Shown piece after piece: positions 1-8,169 of a stretch of 64,000 nucleotides of DNA. Each line of letters opens with the position of its first letter. The first letter of the stretch is position 1. This stretch comes from CAJCJE01 sp035948315 (GTDB lineage Bacteria; Actinomycetota; Actinomycetes; Mycobacteriales; Pseudonocardiaceae): the NCBI GenBank assembly GCA_035948315.1, contig DASZJG010000049.1, positions 62,001-126,000 of the forward strand. Direction: 5' to 3'. The position numbers and the translations under genes are program-made. The notes below the pieces were generated by a model. The model did not search any database, was not told where the DNA came from, and saw only the letters and a list, made by a program, of their open reading frames with translations.

Positions 1-1
1 G

Positions 2-637
2 GCATTGCTCGGCGTGCCTGGACGAATTGAACAGCTCGGTGCCGAACTGTCCAGTTTGGATGCGCCGGTATACATCACCTCGGCGGACGTGATGGCAACC
101 GTTGTCGGCTTTCATCTCAATCGCGGAGTGCTCGCCGTCGCGGACCGCGCGCCCCAACCCGACCCTGCCGAGTTGGCCGACAGATCACGGCTGCTCGCGA
201 TGCTCGAGGGCGTCGGTGATCACGAGAACCTCGGTTCGATATTTCGCAACGCGGCCGCACTAGGCGTGGACGGCGTGCTGCTCGGCCCCGGCTGCGCCGA
301 CCCGCTCTACCGGCGCAGCGTCCGGGTGTCGATGGGGCACGTGCTGCGCGTCCCGTTCGCCACCGTGCCCGACCTGGACACCGGCCTGGCCCTGCTGCGC
401 GCGGCAGGCCACCGCGTGCTCGCGCTGACCCCTCGCCCGAGCGCGACCGCGCTGGCCAAGGTGCGGCCCAGCGAACGGGACACGGTGCTGCTCGGTTCGG
501 AGGGGCCCGGCCTGACCGAGCAGGCGCTGCGCCGCGCGGACGAGCAGGTGCGCATCCCGATGGCCGAAGGTGTGGATTCCCTGAATGTCGCCACGGCGGC
601 GGCCGTGGTGTTTCACGCTTTGGGCCGAGGTGAGTAA
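2..637 (+). CDS. SpoU/TrmH-family rRNA 2'-O-methyltransferase, 3' part
   Basis: This is the C-terminal SPOUT methyltransferase domain of a TrmH/SpoU enzyme, which transfers a methyl group from S-adenosylmethionine to a ribose 2'-OH in rRNA or tRNA. The three SpoU motifs are present in order in the visible part: NLGSIFRN (about residue 75), LLGSEGPGL (about 162-170) and IPMAEGVDSLNVATAAAVV (about 184-202), which form the knotted cofactor site. The frame is open at the window edge and family members are about 260-270 residues, so the TTG codon at base 5 is probably internal and roughly 50-60 residues are missing. The stop overlaps the beginning of the next frame by a few bases. Position before DUF2537, sepH and serC matches the mycobacterial Rv0881-Rv0884c order. 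The precise target nucleotide cannot be told from the sequence. Confidence 0.9.
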   Translation, partial: ALLGVPGRIEQLGAELSSLDAPVYITSADVMATVVGFHLNRGVLAVADRAPQPDPAELADRSRLLAMLEGVGDHENLGSIFRNAAALGVDGVLLGPGCADPLYRRSVRVSMGHVLRVPFATVPDLDTGLALLRAAGHRVLALTPRPSATALAKVRPSERDTVLLGSEGPGLTEQALRRADEQVRIPMAEGVDSLNVATAAAVVFHALGRGE

Positions 638-677
638 TTTCGTGGTCAGCGGTCTTGTCGAGAACGGAGGTAGGCCG

Positions 678-1343
678 GTGCAGCTTCGCGCCCGCGACGG
701 TCGCGCGGTACTGGCCGAGGACGACATCGAGTTCGGCATCGGCGGGGGGATCGATGAAGGCGACGGCGCCGAACTCGACTCGGACGGGATCCAGCTCGAC
801 GCCGACCTGGCACGCGCCCTACAGGAGTGGGCGAGGGTCGCCGAGGCGGTCGCCCGGTCGGTGCACACCGACGGCGGCGCCAGCGCGGCAGGCGGCCTGA
901 TCTCGCGGCGCGGTCGCCAGCTCGCCACCCGGCTGGCCGTCGAGATGGGCACGGTGATCAGCTACGTCGACCCGCTGACCGGCGAGGTCGTCGACGTCGG
1001 CGAGCCGGAGGACGACTGGCCGCCGCGCCGCGCAGGCGGCGCCCACGCCGTGCCGAGCGACCGCGAGCGGCCCGACCGACCCGCCCAGCGCACGCCCTGG
1101 GGGACCGGCCTGGTGGTCAGCGCCTTCGCCGCGATGATCGTGCTGTTCGCGGTGATCGCCCTGTCCGAGGCGCTGGGCGCGGCCAGCCGCTGGCTGGCGG
1201 TGGCCGCGAACGTGATCATCGCGCTCGGCCTCGCCCCGTCCATCTGGCTGGCCCGCAACGTGCCGGTCTGGCGCTGGGTCGCCTACGGCGTGATCGGCGG
1301 CATCGTGCTGGCCTGGATCGCGCTGCTGTTCACCCTGCTCTGA
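678..1343 (+). CDS. DUF2537 family membrane protein
   Basis: A protein of 221 residues of unknown function. The N-terminal half (about residues 1-140) is hydrophilic and acidic; the C-terminal 80 residues hold about three membrane segments separated by short turns (around TGLVVSAFAAMIVLFAVIAL, a second from WLAVAANVIIALGLAP, a third at the C terminus). I chose the GTG at 678 because a GGAGG lies seven bases upstream; GTG codons at 630 and 642 are alternatives that would make the protein 12-16 residues longer and overlap the methyltransferase. The layout and neighbours match Mycobacterium Rv0882, which carries the DUF2537 name. The gene ends in a hairpin shared with the converging sepH gene. 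Function is not known. Confidence 0.8.
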   Translation: MQLRARDGRAVLAEDDIEFGIGGGIDEGDGAELDSDGIQLDADLARALQEWARVAEAVARSVHTDGGASAAGGLISRRGRQLATRLAVEMGTVISYVDPLTGEVVDVGEPEDDWPPRRAGGAHAVPSDRERPDRPAQRTPWGTGLVVSAFAAMIVLFAVIALSEALGAASRWLAVAANVIIALGLAPSIWLARNVPVWRWVAYGVIGGIVLAWIALLFTLL

Positions 1344-1369
1344 CCCCTCGTCGAAGGGCCGGAGCAGGG
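1333..1369. terminator. hairpin between convergent DUF2537 gene and sepH
   Basis: CCCTGCTC (1333-1340) pairs with GAGCAGGG (1362-1369), and an inner CCCT/AGGG pair shortens the loop. It lies exactly between two convergent genes and overlaps the stop of the upstream one, so it can end transcription from both sides. There is no T-tract, as is usual in this group. Confidence 0.55.
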
Positions 1370-1376
1370 CGTTCGG

Positions 1377-2483
1377 TCAGCCGCGCTGGCCGCGGACGCC
1401 GAGCAGCACGTCCTCCCAGGACGGCACGATCGGGTGGTTCTTCTTGCCACGCTTCGGCGGGGTCGGGGGCTCCTTGCGCGCGGCGGGCTGTTCGGGCGTG
1501 CGTTCCGGTTCGGGCACCAGCGTGGTCTGCTCCGGCTCGGGCTCCTCGGCCACCGGCTCGACCTCGACCGGCTTGGGCGCGGGCTTCGGGGCCGGCTTGG
1601 CCGGGGCGGGCTTGGCGGCGGCCGGCTTCGGCGTCGCCGGCTTGGCCACCGGCGGCTTGGTCGCCGGCTTGGCGACCACCGGTTCCGGTTCGGGCTCGGG
1701 TTCGATCTCGGGTTCCGGCTCCGGCTCGATGACCACCGGCCTGCTCGCCCGCACCGGCGGAGCGGGCTGGGCCACCGGTGCAACCGGAGCCACTGGCTCC
1801 TGTTCGATCTCCGGCTCGTCCTCGACCGCCCGGACCGGCGCCATCTCCATGGCCTGCCTGGCCAGCTCGGTGACCGGCCGGACCGTGCGCAGCGGCCGGA
1901 CCGGCGCGTTCGGGTCCATCAGGTCGAGCGCGGGCTCGTCGAGCGGGGTGACCGTGCCGCCGTGCGCGCCCGGGTGGAACGCCCAGTGCGCGTGGTTCTC
2001 CGACCGGCCGGTCTGCCACGACAGCTGCACGACCCACTTGCCGTCCTCGCCGCGCCAGGAGTCCCAGGTGACCGTCGCGTAGTCCTGGCCACGCAGGCCG
2101 AACGCGTGCGCGGCGACCTCCGCAAGCGTTTGCACATCCGGACCGTCCTCCCGGACCGGGTGCGCCCGCTGCGCCAGTTCAGCCGTGCGGGACCGTTCGA
2201 GTAAAACCGGGTATGCGTACCTCTCCACCTTGTTCGCGGGTAGCCCGGACGCTGCCGCGATCTGGTCTACGGACTCACCCGCACGAATGCGGGTCTGGAT
2301 CTCACGAGGACGCATCTGGCTCTCCAGCTCGATGGCGATCTGGCCGAGTCGGGTGATGTCTCCTCTGGCCGCCGCGCGCAGTCGTTCGTCCGCGGGAACG
2401 GTGAACCGCTCACTGCGCGTGAGGTCCTCAAGGATGACGGTCTCACCGTCCTCGCTGAGTCCCACGACTCGCAGCGCACGCAT
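1377..2483 (-). CDS. sepH: cell division protein SepH (DUF3071)
   Basis: SepH is an actinobacterial cell-division protein that stimulates FtsZ assembly. The 368-residue product has the family layout: an N-terminal DUF3071 domain (about residues 1-165) beginning MRALRVVGLSEDG and containing a helix-turn-helix-like stretch (RAGESVDQIAAASGLPANKV, about 67-86); a long low-complexity linker rich in proline, glutamate, alanine and valine (about 200-345) with repeated EPEPE and KPA units; and a short conserved C-terminal tail with NHPIVPSWEDVLLG. Its ATG start is preceded by AGGAGG. The gene is read towards the DUF2537 gene and away from serC, as in mycobacteria. The identification rests on domain layout and conserved neighbourhood and is firm; the activity is known from the family, not shown here. 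Confidence 0.92.
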   Translation of the reverse strand: MRALRVVGLSEDGETVILEDLTRSERFTVPADERLRAAARGDITRLGQIAIELESQMRPREIQTRIRAGESVDQIAAASGLPANKVERYAYPVLLERSRTAELAQRAHPVREDGPDVQTLAEVAAHAFGLRGQDYATVTWDSWRGEDGKWVVQLSWQTGRSENHAHWAFHPGAHGGTVTPLDEPALDLMDPNAPVRPLRTVRPVTELARQAMEMAPVRAVEDEPEIEQEPVAPVAPVAQPAPPVRASRPVVIEPEPEPEIEPEPEPEPVVAKPATKPPVAKPATPKPAAAKPAPAKPAPKPAPKPVEVEPVAEEPEPEQTTLVPEPERTPEQPAARKEPPTPPKRGKKNHPIVPSWEDVLLGVRGQRG

Positions 2484-2527
2484 TACGGCCTCCTGATGAC
2501 TTCACCTCGCCGGGTATGACGTTATGT

Positions 2528-2559
2528 CGGCGCGCCTCCTTGACGGGGCAGGCGCGCCG
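2528..2559. terminator. hairpin in the serC-sepH gap
   Basis: Perfect 10-base arms CGGCGCGCCT (2528-2537) and AGGCGCGCCG (2550-2559) with a 12-base loop. It lies in the 198-base gap between the end of serC and the start of sepH, 45 bases upstream of the sepH start, and may terminate serC transcripts or shape the sepH leader. Nothing else recognisable is in this gap. Confidence 0.45.
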
Positions 2560-2681
2560 AGTCCATCGAGATCCAAGTGTGATCCTGCCGGCCCCGCGCT
2601 GTCTTCCGGTTTGGGCAATCCCACACTCGGCCTCATGTCGTCAATCCGCTCTTCGGTGTCTCTTCGGTAGGCCGAACTTGC

Positions 2682-3824
2682 TTATGCAGCGCCCAATCGA
2701 GCGACAATCCAGTCGATGCACTCGGTGAGCGCGGTGATGTCGGCAGGCTCGATCGACGGGAACATCGCGATCCGCAGCTGGTTGCGGCCGAGCTTGCGGT
2801 ACGGCTCGGTGTCCACGATCCCGTTGGCCCGCAACACCTTCGCCACCACCGAGGCGTCCACCTCGTCGGTGAAGTCGATCGTGCCGACCACGTAGGAACG
2901 GTTGGCCTCCTCGGCCACGAACGGAGTCGTGTAGGCGGTCTTCTCCGCCCAGTTGTACAGCCTGCTCGACGAGTCCTGGGTCCGGCCGGTGGTGAAGGCG
3001 AGGCCGCCGTTGTCGTTCATCCAGTCCAGCTGCTCGGCCAGCAGGAACAGGGTGGCCACGGCCGGGGTGTTGTAGGTCTGGTCCTTGATCGAGTTGTCCA
3101 GCGCGGTCGGCAGCGACAGGAACTCCGGCACCCAGCGGTCCGATCCGCCGATCTCCGCGACCCGCTCCAACGCGGCCGGGCTCATCAGCGCGATCCACAG
3201 GCCACCGTCGGAGGCGAAGGACTTCTGCGGCGCGAAGTAGTAGACGTCGAAGTCCTGCGCCTTGACCGGCAGGCCGCCCGCGCCCGAGGTCGCGTCGATC
3301 GCGACCAGCGCGTTCTCCGACCCGGCGGGTCGGCTGACCGGCACCATCACGCCGGTCGAGGTCTCGTTGTGCGCCCAGCCGATCAGGTCGACGCCATCGG
3401 CGGACTGCGGCGCGGGCGCGCTGCCCGGATCGGCCTTGACCACAACGGGGTCGGCCAGGAACGGCGCACCCTGGGTGACCTTGGCGAACTTCGAACTGAA
3501 CTCGCCGTAGGTCAGGTGCAGCGCCCGCTCGCGGACCAGGCCGAACGCGGCCGCGTCCCAGAACGCGGTGGTCCCGCCGTTGCCGAGCACGACCTCGTAG
3601 CCATCCGGCAGCGCGAACAGGTCCTTCAGGCCCGAGCGAACCCGCCCGACCAGCGACTTGACCGGCTTCTGCCGGTGCGAGGTGCCCATGAACTCCGCGC
3701 CGGACGCGGCGAGCGCGGCGAGCTGCTCCGGCCGGACCTTGGACGGGCCGCAACCGAACCGGCCGTCGGACGGCTTCAGCTCGGCGGGAAGTTCGAGCGT
3801 GAGTGGATCGGCGGCCTTGGTCAT
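2682..3824 (-). CDS. serC: phosphoserine aminotransferase SerC
   Basis: SerC converts 3-phosphohydroxypyruvate and glutamate into phosphoserine and 2-oxoglutarate in serine biosynthesis, and also acts in pyridoxal phosphate synthesis in some bacteria. The 380-residue product has the fold-type I class V aminotransferase layout: RFGCGPSKVRPEQL near the N terminus, GTSHRQKPVK, the cofactor-binding GNGGTTAFWDAA segment, and the PLP lysine in APQKSFASDGG. I chose the ATG at 3824, which starts MTKAADPLTLELP and is preceded by GAAAGG; an upstream in-frame start would add 35 basic residues unlike the family. The pdxH gene, another PLP-related gene, lies about 1.6 kb away, beyond citA. The gene is followed by a 10-bp-arm hairpin in the gap before sepH. 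Confidence 0.95.
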   Translation of the reverse strand: MTKAADPLTLELPAELKPSDGRFGCGPSKVRPEQLAALAASGAEFMGTSHRQKPVKSLVGRVRSGLKDLFALPDGYEVVLGNGGTTAFWDAAAFGLVRERALHLTYGEFSSKFAKVTQGAPFLADPVVVKADPGSAPAPQSADGVDLIGWAHNETSTGVMVPVSRPAGSENALVAIDATSGAGGLPVKAQDFDVYYFAPQKSFASDGGLWIALMSPAALERVAEIGGSDRWVPEFLSLPTALDNSIKDQTYNTPAVATLFLLAEQLDWMNDNGGLAFTTGRTQDSSSRLYNWAEKTAYTTPFVAEEANRSYVVGTIDFTDEVDASVVAKVLRANGIVDTEPYRKLGRNQLRIAMFPSIEPADITALTECIDWIVARLGAA

Positions 3825-4001
3825 GTGCGGCGCCTTTCGGGAGCGGTCTGGATTGTGGGCAGCCCGGCGCCGTTGCCGGTGTGGCCAGTGTCGCATTCCC
3901 ATCTGGTGGTGCGCCGTTGGCTCCGGCAACCCCGGATGGCCTCGTCGACCTGCGCGAACGCGCCGTCCAGCCGCTGGGATCGCGGTCGTGGAAGTGTCCG
4001 A

Positions 4002-4020
4002 GTGATGTCACGGACATCAC
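4002..4020. promoter_or_regulatory. inverted repeat between citA and serC
   Basis: GTGATGTC-ACG-GACATCAC is a perfect 8-base inverted repeat with a three-base centre. It lies 35 bases beyond the citA stop and about 180 bases upstream of the serC start, both read on the minus strand. It could be a short terminator for citA or an operator in the serC promoter region; its compact, dyad-symmetric form fits either. Confidence 0.35.
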
Positions 4021-4054
4021 GCCCGTGTATCGCAGGGTGGAACGAACAGGGCGA

Positions 4055-5179
4055 TCAGCCGTGCTGGATGGTCTCCCAGCCCTCGACATCCTGCGGCCCG
4101 CGCGGCTCCGGTCCGATGTAGCGGGCGGAGGGCCGAACCAGGCGGCCGGTGCGCTTCTGCTCCATGATGTGCGCGCACCAGCCCGCGGTCCGCGCGCAGG
4201 TGAACATGGCCGGCATCATGTGCGGCGGGACCTGCGCGAAGTCCAGGATCACCGCGGCCCAGAACTCCACGTTGGTCTCGATGGCCCGGTCCGGCCTGCG
4301 CTCGCGCAGCTCCGCCAGCGCCGCCTGCTCCAGCGCGGCGGCGACCTCGTAACGCTCGGCGCCCAGCTCCCGGCAGGTCCGCCGGAGCACCCGCGCCCTC
4401 GGGTCCTCGGCCCGGTAGACGCGGTGGCCGAAGCCCATCAGCCGGTCGTGCCGGTCCAGGATCGAGGCGACCACCTTGCGCGCGTCGCCGTCCCGCTCGA
4501 CCTCCTCGATCATCGGCAGCACCCGCGCGGGCGCGCCGCCGTGCAGCGGACCGGACATGGCGCCGATCGCGCCGGACAGCGAAGCGGCCACATCCGCGCC
4601 GGTCGACGCGATGACCCGCGCGGTGAACGTGGAGGCGTTCATACCGTGCTCGGCCGCGGAGACCCAGTAGGCGTCGACCGCGCGCACGTGCGCCGGGTCG
4701 GGCTCGCCGCGCCAGCGCACCATGAACCGCTCGGTGATCGTCGCGCTCTGGTCGACCCGCGACTGCGGCACGGCAGGCTGGTGGATGCCGCGCGCGGACT
4801 GCGCCACGTAGGACAGCGCCATCACCGAGGCCCGCGCCAACTGCTCGCGCGCCTGCTCGTCGGTGATGTCCAGCAGCGGCTGATAGCCCCAGATCGGGGC
4901 GAGCATGGCCAGCGCCGCCTGCACGTCGACCCGGACGTCGCCGGTGTGCACGGGCAGCGGGAACGGCTCGGCGGGCGGCAGGCCGGGGCCGAACCGGCCG
5001 TCGACCAGCAGCGCCCACACGTTGCCGAAGGTGACCTTGCCGGCCAGGTCCTCGATGTCGACGCCGCGATAGCGCAGCGCGCCGCCGTTGCGGTCCGGCT
5101 CGGCGATCTCGGTTTCGAACGCGACAACACCCTCGAGTCCTGGCACGAACCCGTCCACGATGACAGCCTCATTGCTCAC
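4055..5179 (-). CDS. citA: citrate synthase 2 (short type)
   Basis: A citrate-synthase-family enzyme that would condense acetyl-CoA with oxaloacetate (or a related acyl-CoA with a 2-oxo acid). It has 374 residues, shorter than the main enzyme at 14824-16137 because it lacks the N-terminal extension. Family histidines are seen in AAEHGMNAST (H178), GPLHGGAP (H213) and MGFGHRVY (H252). The position of the usual catalytic aspartate (NVDFY in the other copy) reads NVEFW, with Glu305. The same change is, as I recall, present in mycobacterial CitA. The ATG start at 5179 begins MSNEAVIVDG. It is divergent from pdxH, with about 240 bases of shared promoter region, and precedes serC on the same strand, a gene order known from mycobacteria. 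Substrate choice is uncertain. Confidence 0.88.
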   Translation of the reverse strand: MSNEAVIVDGFVPGLEGVVAFETEIAEPDRNGGALRYRGVDIEDLAGKVTFGNVWALLVDGRFGPGLPPAEPFPLPVHTGDVRVDVQAALAMLAPIWGYQPLLDITDEQAREQLARASVMALSYVAQSARGIHQPAVPQSRVDQSATITERFMVRWRGEPDPAHVRAVDAYWVSAAEHGMNASTFTARVIASTGADVAASLSGAIGAMSGPLHGGAPARVLPMIEEVERDGDARKVVASILDRHDRLMGFGHRVYRAEDPRARVLRRTCRELGAERYEVAAALEQAALAELRERRPDRAIETNVEFWAAVILDFAQVPPHMMPAMFTCARTAGWCAHIMEQKRTGRLVRPSARYIGPEPRGPQDVEGWETIQHG

Positions 5180-5417
5180 GGGTTGAACGTACGTTTCTGA
5201 TTCGATTCCGTGTTCGATCCAGTGACTGACCTCGCGAAAAGTAACCCTCCCCGGTGGCCCGGATCACCGCTCGGGTGGTTTCGCGAACGCCCGTTAACCC
5301 GTAGCGTCAACTCATTACCGGTGAATTCCACCGACCCTCCATGAACCAGCCTCGCAAACCCGCCCCGCCAACAATCCCCCGCACAACGGGGTCCGACAGG
5401 CCGGAAGGTGATTCGGG

Positions 5418-6077
5418 ATGTCACAAACAGATATCGCGCTCGAACTGCCCGCGATGCGGGTTTCCTACGAGGAAGGGGTGCTCGACGAGGGATCGCTGCA
5501 ACGCACCTGGTTCGAGCAGCTTCAGCACTGGCTGGACGAGGCCACCAGGGCCAGCCTGCCGGAGCCGAACGCGATGGTGTTGGCGACCGCGGATCCCGAA
5601 GGCCGCCCGTCCTCCCGGACCGTGCTGTGCAAGGGCCTTGACGAGCGCGGTGTGGTGTTCTTCACCAACTACACCTCGAACAAGAGCCACGACCTGATCT
5701 CCACCCGGTTCGCCTCGGCCACCTTCCCCTGGTTCGCCATGCAGCGCCAGGCGCACGTGCGGGGCATCGTGGAGAAGGTCAGCCAGTCCGAGACCGCGGC
5801 CTACTGGGCGAGCAGGCCGCGCGGCTCGCAGCTGGGCGCGTGGGCCTCGCCACAGAGCAGGGCGGTCAGCGGACGCTCTACTTTGGACAGTGCGCTGGCC
5901 AACATCAACCGGCAGTTCGCGAACACCGACGAGATCCCGGTTCCCCCGCACTGGGGCGGCTGGCGGATCCGCCCGCAGACCGTCGAGTTCTGGCAGGGCA
6001 GGCGCGACCGGATGCACGACCGGCTGGTGTTCGTGCTCACCGGCGACGACTGGCGCGTACGCCGTCTCGCCCCCTGA
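5418..6077 (+). CDS. pdxH: pyridoxamine 5'-phosphate oxidase
   Basis: PdxH is the FMN enzyme that oxidises pyridoxamine or pyridoxine 5'-phosphate to pyridoxal 5'-phosphate with oxygen. The 219-residue product has the usual length and motifs: NAMVLATADPEGRPSSRTVL and GVVFFTNYTSNKS (FMN and substrate contacts), RQAHVRGIVEKVS, the SRPRGSQLGAWAS segment and the C-terminal dimerisation block ending WQGRRDRMHDRLVF. The ATG at 5418 follows GGAAGGTGAT. The gene is divergent from citA and is followed by a very strong hairpin. No partner for PLP synthesis is adjacent apart from serC further upstream. Confidence 0.96.
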   Translation: MSQTDIALELPAMRVSYEEGVLDEGSLQRTWFEQLQHWLDEATRASLPEPNAMVLATADPEGRPSSRTVLCKGLDERGVVFFTNYTSNKSHDLISTRFASATFPWFAMQRQAHVRGIVEKVSQSETAAYWASRPRGSQLGAWASPQSRAVSGRSTLDSALANINRQFANTDEIPVPPHWGGWRIRPQTVEFWQGRRDRMHDRLVFVLTGDDWRVRRLAP

Positions 6078-6106
6078 TCGAGGTCGAACAACCCCTGGTC
6101 GACGTC

Positions 6107-6150
6107 GTAAGGCAGCCCGGTGCGGTGATCACCGCACCGGGCCGCCTTAC
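6107..6150. terminator. long hairpin after pdxH
   Basis: A 44-base inverted repeat beginning GTAAGGCAGCCCGG and ending CCGGGCCGCCTTAC, symmetric about a central TGATCA, with one mismatch in 22 pairs. It starts 29 bases after the pdxH stop and is the expected intrinsic terminator. Confidence 0.75.
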
Positions 6151-6199
6151 GGTTGGACAGTCTCCCACCGGGTCGTTAGCCAGCCTAAGCTAATTTCCC

Positions 6200-7489
6200 G
6201 TGAGCGCAGAGGCCGGCAGCCCGCCGGAGGATCCCGAGAAACCCCGCCGAGGACTCGGCCGCGTCCTGATGGACACCCGGCCGCTGCGGGTGGTCCCGTT
6301 CCGCAGGCTGTGGGTGGCGACCGCGGTCACCTCGATCGGCAGCCAGCTCACCGCGATCGCGGTGCCCAAGCAGGTCTACGACATCACCGAATCCTCCGGC
6401 TGGGTCGGCATCGCGGGCGCGGTCGCACTGGTTCCGCTGCTGGTGTTCGGGCTGTGGGGCGGGGCGATCGCGGACACGGTCGACCGCAGGAAACTGCTGC
6501 TCTGGACCAACACCGGCATCGCGCTGATGTCGCTGCTGCTCTGGATCCAGGCCGCGGTCGGCCTGAACTCGGTCTGGGTCGTGCTGGTGCTGCTCGGCGT
6601 CCAGCAGGGCCTGTTCGCGATCAACCAACCGGCCGCCAACGCGTCCATCGCGCGACTCGTCCCGGCCGAACTGCTGCCGCAGGCCGGCGCGCTCAACGGG
6701 ACGGTCTTCTCCTTCGGCGCGGTGCTCGGCCCGCTGCTGGCCGGCGCGCTCATCCCGGTCATCGGGCTGTCCACCCTCTACCTGATCGACTCGGTAGGCC
6801 TGTGCCTGACGCTGTGGGCGGTCTGGCGGCTGCCGCCGCTGCCCCCGTCGGCCGGCCAGATCCGCCGCGCCGGGTTCGCCGACATCCTCGCCGGCTTCCG
6901 TTACCTGAACACGCGGAAGGTGCTGCTCGCGTCGTTCCTGATGGACATGATCGCGATGATCTTCGGCATGCCCAGGGCGCTGTTCCCGGAGATGGCCGAA
7001 CACACCTTCGGTGACCCGCCCGGCGGCGGCATCGCCTACGGCTGGCTGTTCGCGGCTATCCCGATCGGCGCCGCCGTGTGCGGCCTGTTCTCCGGCTGGC
7101 TGTCCCGCGCCCCCCGGCACGGCGTCGTGGTGATCATCGCGGTGGCCGCGTGGGGCGTGGCCATCGCCGGGTTCGGCCTGAGCGGATCGCTGCCCCTCGC
7201 CGTGCTGTTCCTGGCCCTGGCGGGCGCGGCCGACATGGTCAGCATGGTGTTCCGCGGCGCGATCCTGCAGACCGCGGCGACCGACGAGATGCGCGGCCGC
7301 ACCCAGGGCGTGTTCACCGTGGTCGTCGCGGGTGGACCGAGGCTGGCCGACACGCTGCACGGCACGATCGGCGCGGTCACCGGCAGCGCCGCGACCGTGG
7401 TCGGCGGCGGCGTGCTCGTCGTCGTGTTCGTGTTGATCGCCGCGGCCGCGCTGCCCGCGTTCGTCCGCTATCGCGCGCCCGTCGGCTGA
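6200..7489 (+). CDS. MFS transporter (EntS-like exporter family)
   Basis: A 429-residue major facilitator membrane protein with twelve predicted membrane segments. After a basic, proline-rich N-terminal tail of about 30 residues comes FRRLWVATAVTSIGSQLTAIAVPKQVYD, typical of the EntS/MFS-3 group of exporters, then the loop motif GGAIADTVDRRKLLLW between segments 2 and 3 (about residues 91-106). A second basic loop with LSRAPRHG lies near the middle. The GTG at 6200 is used as start; no strong ribosome site precedes it, so a start at an internal ATG before the first membrane segment (MDTRPLRVVPF) is also possible. The substrate cannot be deduced. It is followed closely by a DUF3558 lipoprotein gene on the same strand, with no obvious functional link. 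Confidence 0.9.
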   Translation: MSAEAGSPPEDPEKPRRGLGRVLMDTRPLRVVPFRRLWVATAVTSIGSQLTAIAVPKQVYDITESSGWVGIAGAVALVPLLVFGLWGGAIADTVDRRKLLLWTNTGIALMSLLLWIQAAVGLNSVWVVLVLLGVQQGLFAINQPAANASIARLVPAELLPQAGALNGTVFSFGAVLGPLLAGALIPVIGLSTLYLIDSVGLCLTLWAVWRLPPLPPSAGQIRRAGFADILAGFRYLNTRKVLLASFLMDMIAMIFGMPRALFPEMAEHTFGDPPGGGIAYGWLFAAIPIGAAVCGLFSGWLSRAPRHGVVVIIAVAAWGVAIAGFGLSGSLPLAVLFLALAGAADMVSMVFRGAILQTAATDEMRGRTQGVFTVVVAGGPRLADTLHGTIGAVTGSAATVVGGGVLVVVFVLIAAAALPAFVRYRAPVG

Positions 7490-7530
7490 CCCTGGATCTC
7501 CCCGAATGGCGGATGGTGTCTACTGGGCTC

Positions 7531-8142
7531 ATGTCCGGTATCCGCACGATCGCCCTGGGTCTTGCCGTCGGCGCGATGCTCACCATGACCGTCGCCGGGT
7601 GCGCCAAGGCGATCAGTGGCTCCCCGCAGGCCGGGCCGACGACCGCGCCCGCGACGACCCCCGGCGGCGGTGGCAGCACGGCGGGCGACCGGTTCTGCGC
7701 GACCCTCACACCGTCGATGGTGCAACAGGCGTTCGGCGTGGCAGGCGCCAAGATCGTCACCGGCAAGGAGCAGAGCCAGAACGGCGTGACCGCGGTGAGC
7801 TGCGAGATCACCGCCGGTTCCGACACACAGCCGCTGGTGATCAGCGTCATCGCCTTCGACTACGCCGGGGTGGCCACCGCGACGGTGAGCACCGTCCTGC
7901 AGAACGCCCAGCAGCAACTCGCCACCGCGGCGCACGCGAGCAATGTGCAGTCGCTGTCCGGAATCGGCGCCTCGGACGCCGCGTTCTCCTGTGAGATCAC
8001 CGCCCAGGACGGTTCGACCGGCACCGTGATCTTCGCCGCCAAACAGCTCTCCTCCGGCGTTTCCGCCAACGACATCACCGTGGCAGGCCAGGTGCAGCCG
8101 AGCCAGGTGATCGCGTTCGCGAAACTCGTGGACGCCGGCTGA
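7531..8142 (+). CDS. DUF3558 family lipoprotein
   Basis: A secreted lipoprotein of 203 residues. The N terminus MSGIRTIALGLAVGAMLTMT is a signal peptide leading into a lipobox, TVAGC, whose cysteine would be lipidated. A short Pro/Thr/Gly-rich spacer (about residues 33-50) precedes the globular part, which starts FCATLTPSMVQQAFG and holds two further cysteines (SCEITAG and SCEITAQ), likely a disulfide. This is the pattern of the actinobacterial DUF3558 family, of unknown role at the cell surface. I chose the ATG at 7531 because it starts right at the signal peptide; an upstream GTG at 7516 would add five residues. It follows the MFS gene by 41 bases. Confidence 0.8.
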   Translation: MSGIRTIALGLAVGAMLTMTVAGCAKAISGSPQAGPTTAPATTPGGGGSTAGDRFCATLTPSMVQQAFGVAGAKIVTGKEQSQNGVTAVSCEITAGSDTQPLVISVIAFDYAGVATATVSTVLQNAQQQLATAAHASNVQSLSGIGASDAAFSCEITAQDGSTGTVIFAAKQLSSGVSANDITVAGQVQPSQVIAFAKLVDAG

Positions 8143-8169
8143 GCACCTCCTCGGCGTTAGGCTGCGGCC

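Noticed and set aside
1500..1800. Repeated GAGCCGGAGC-like DNA resembling a tandem repeat
   Set aside because: It encodes the Pro/Glu/Ala linker of SepH; the repetition follows from the amino-acid repeats, not from an independent element.
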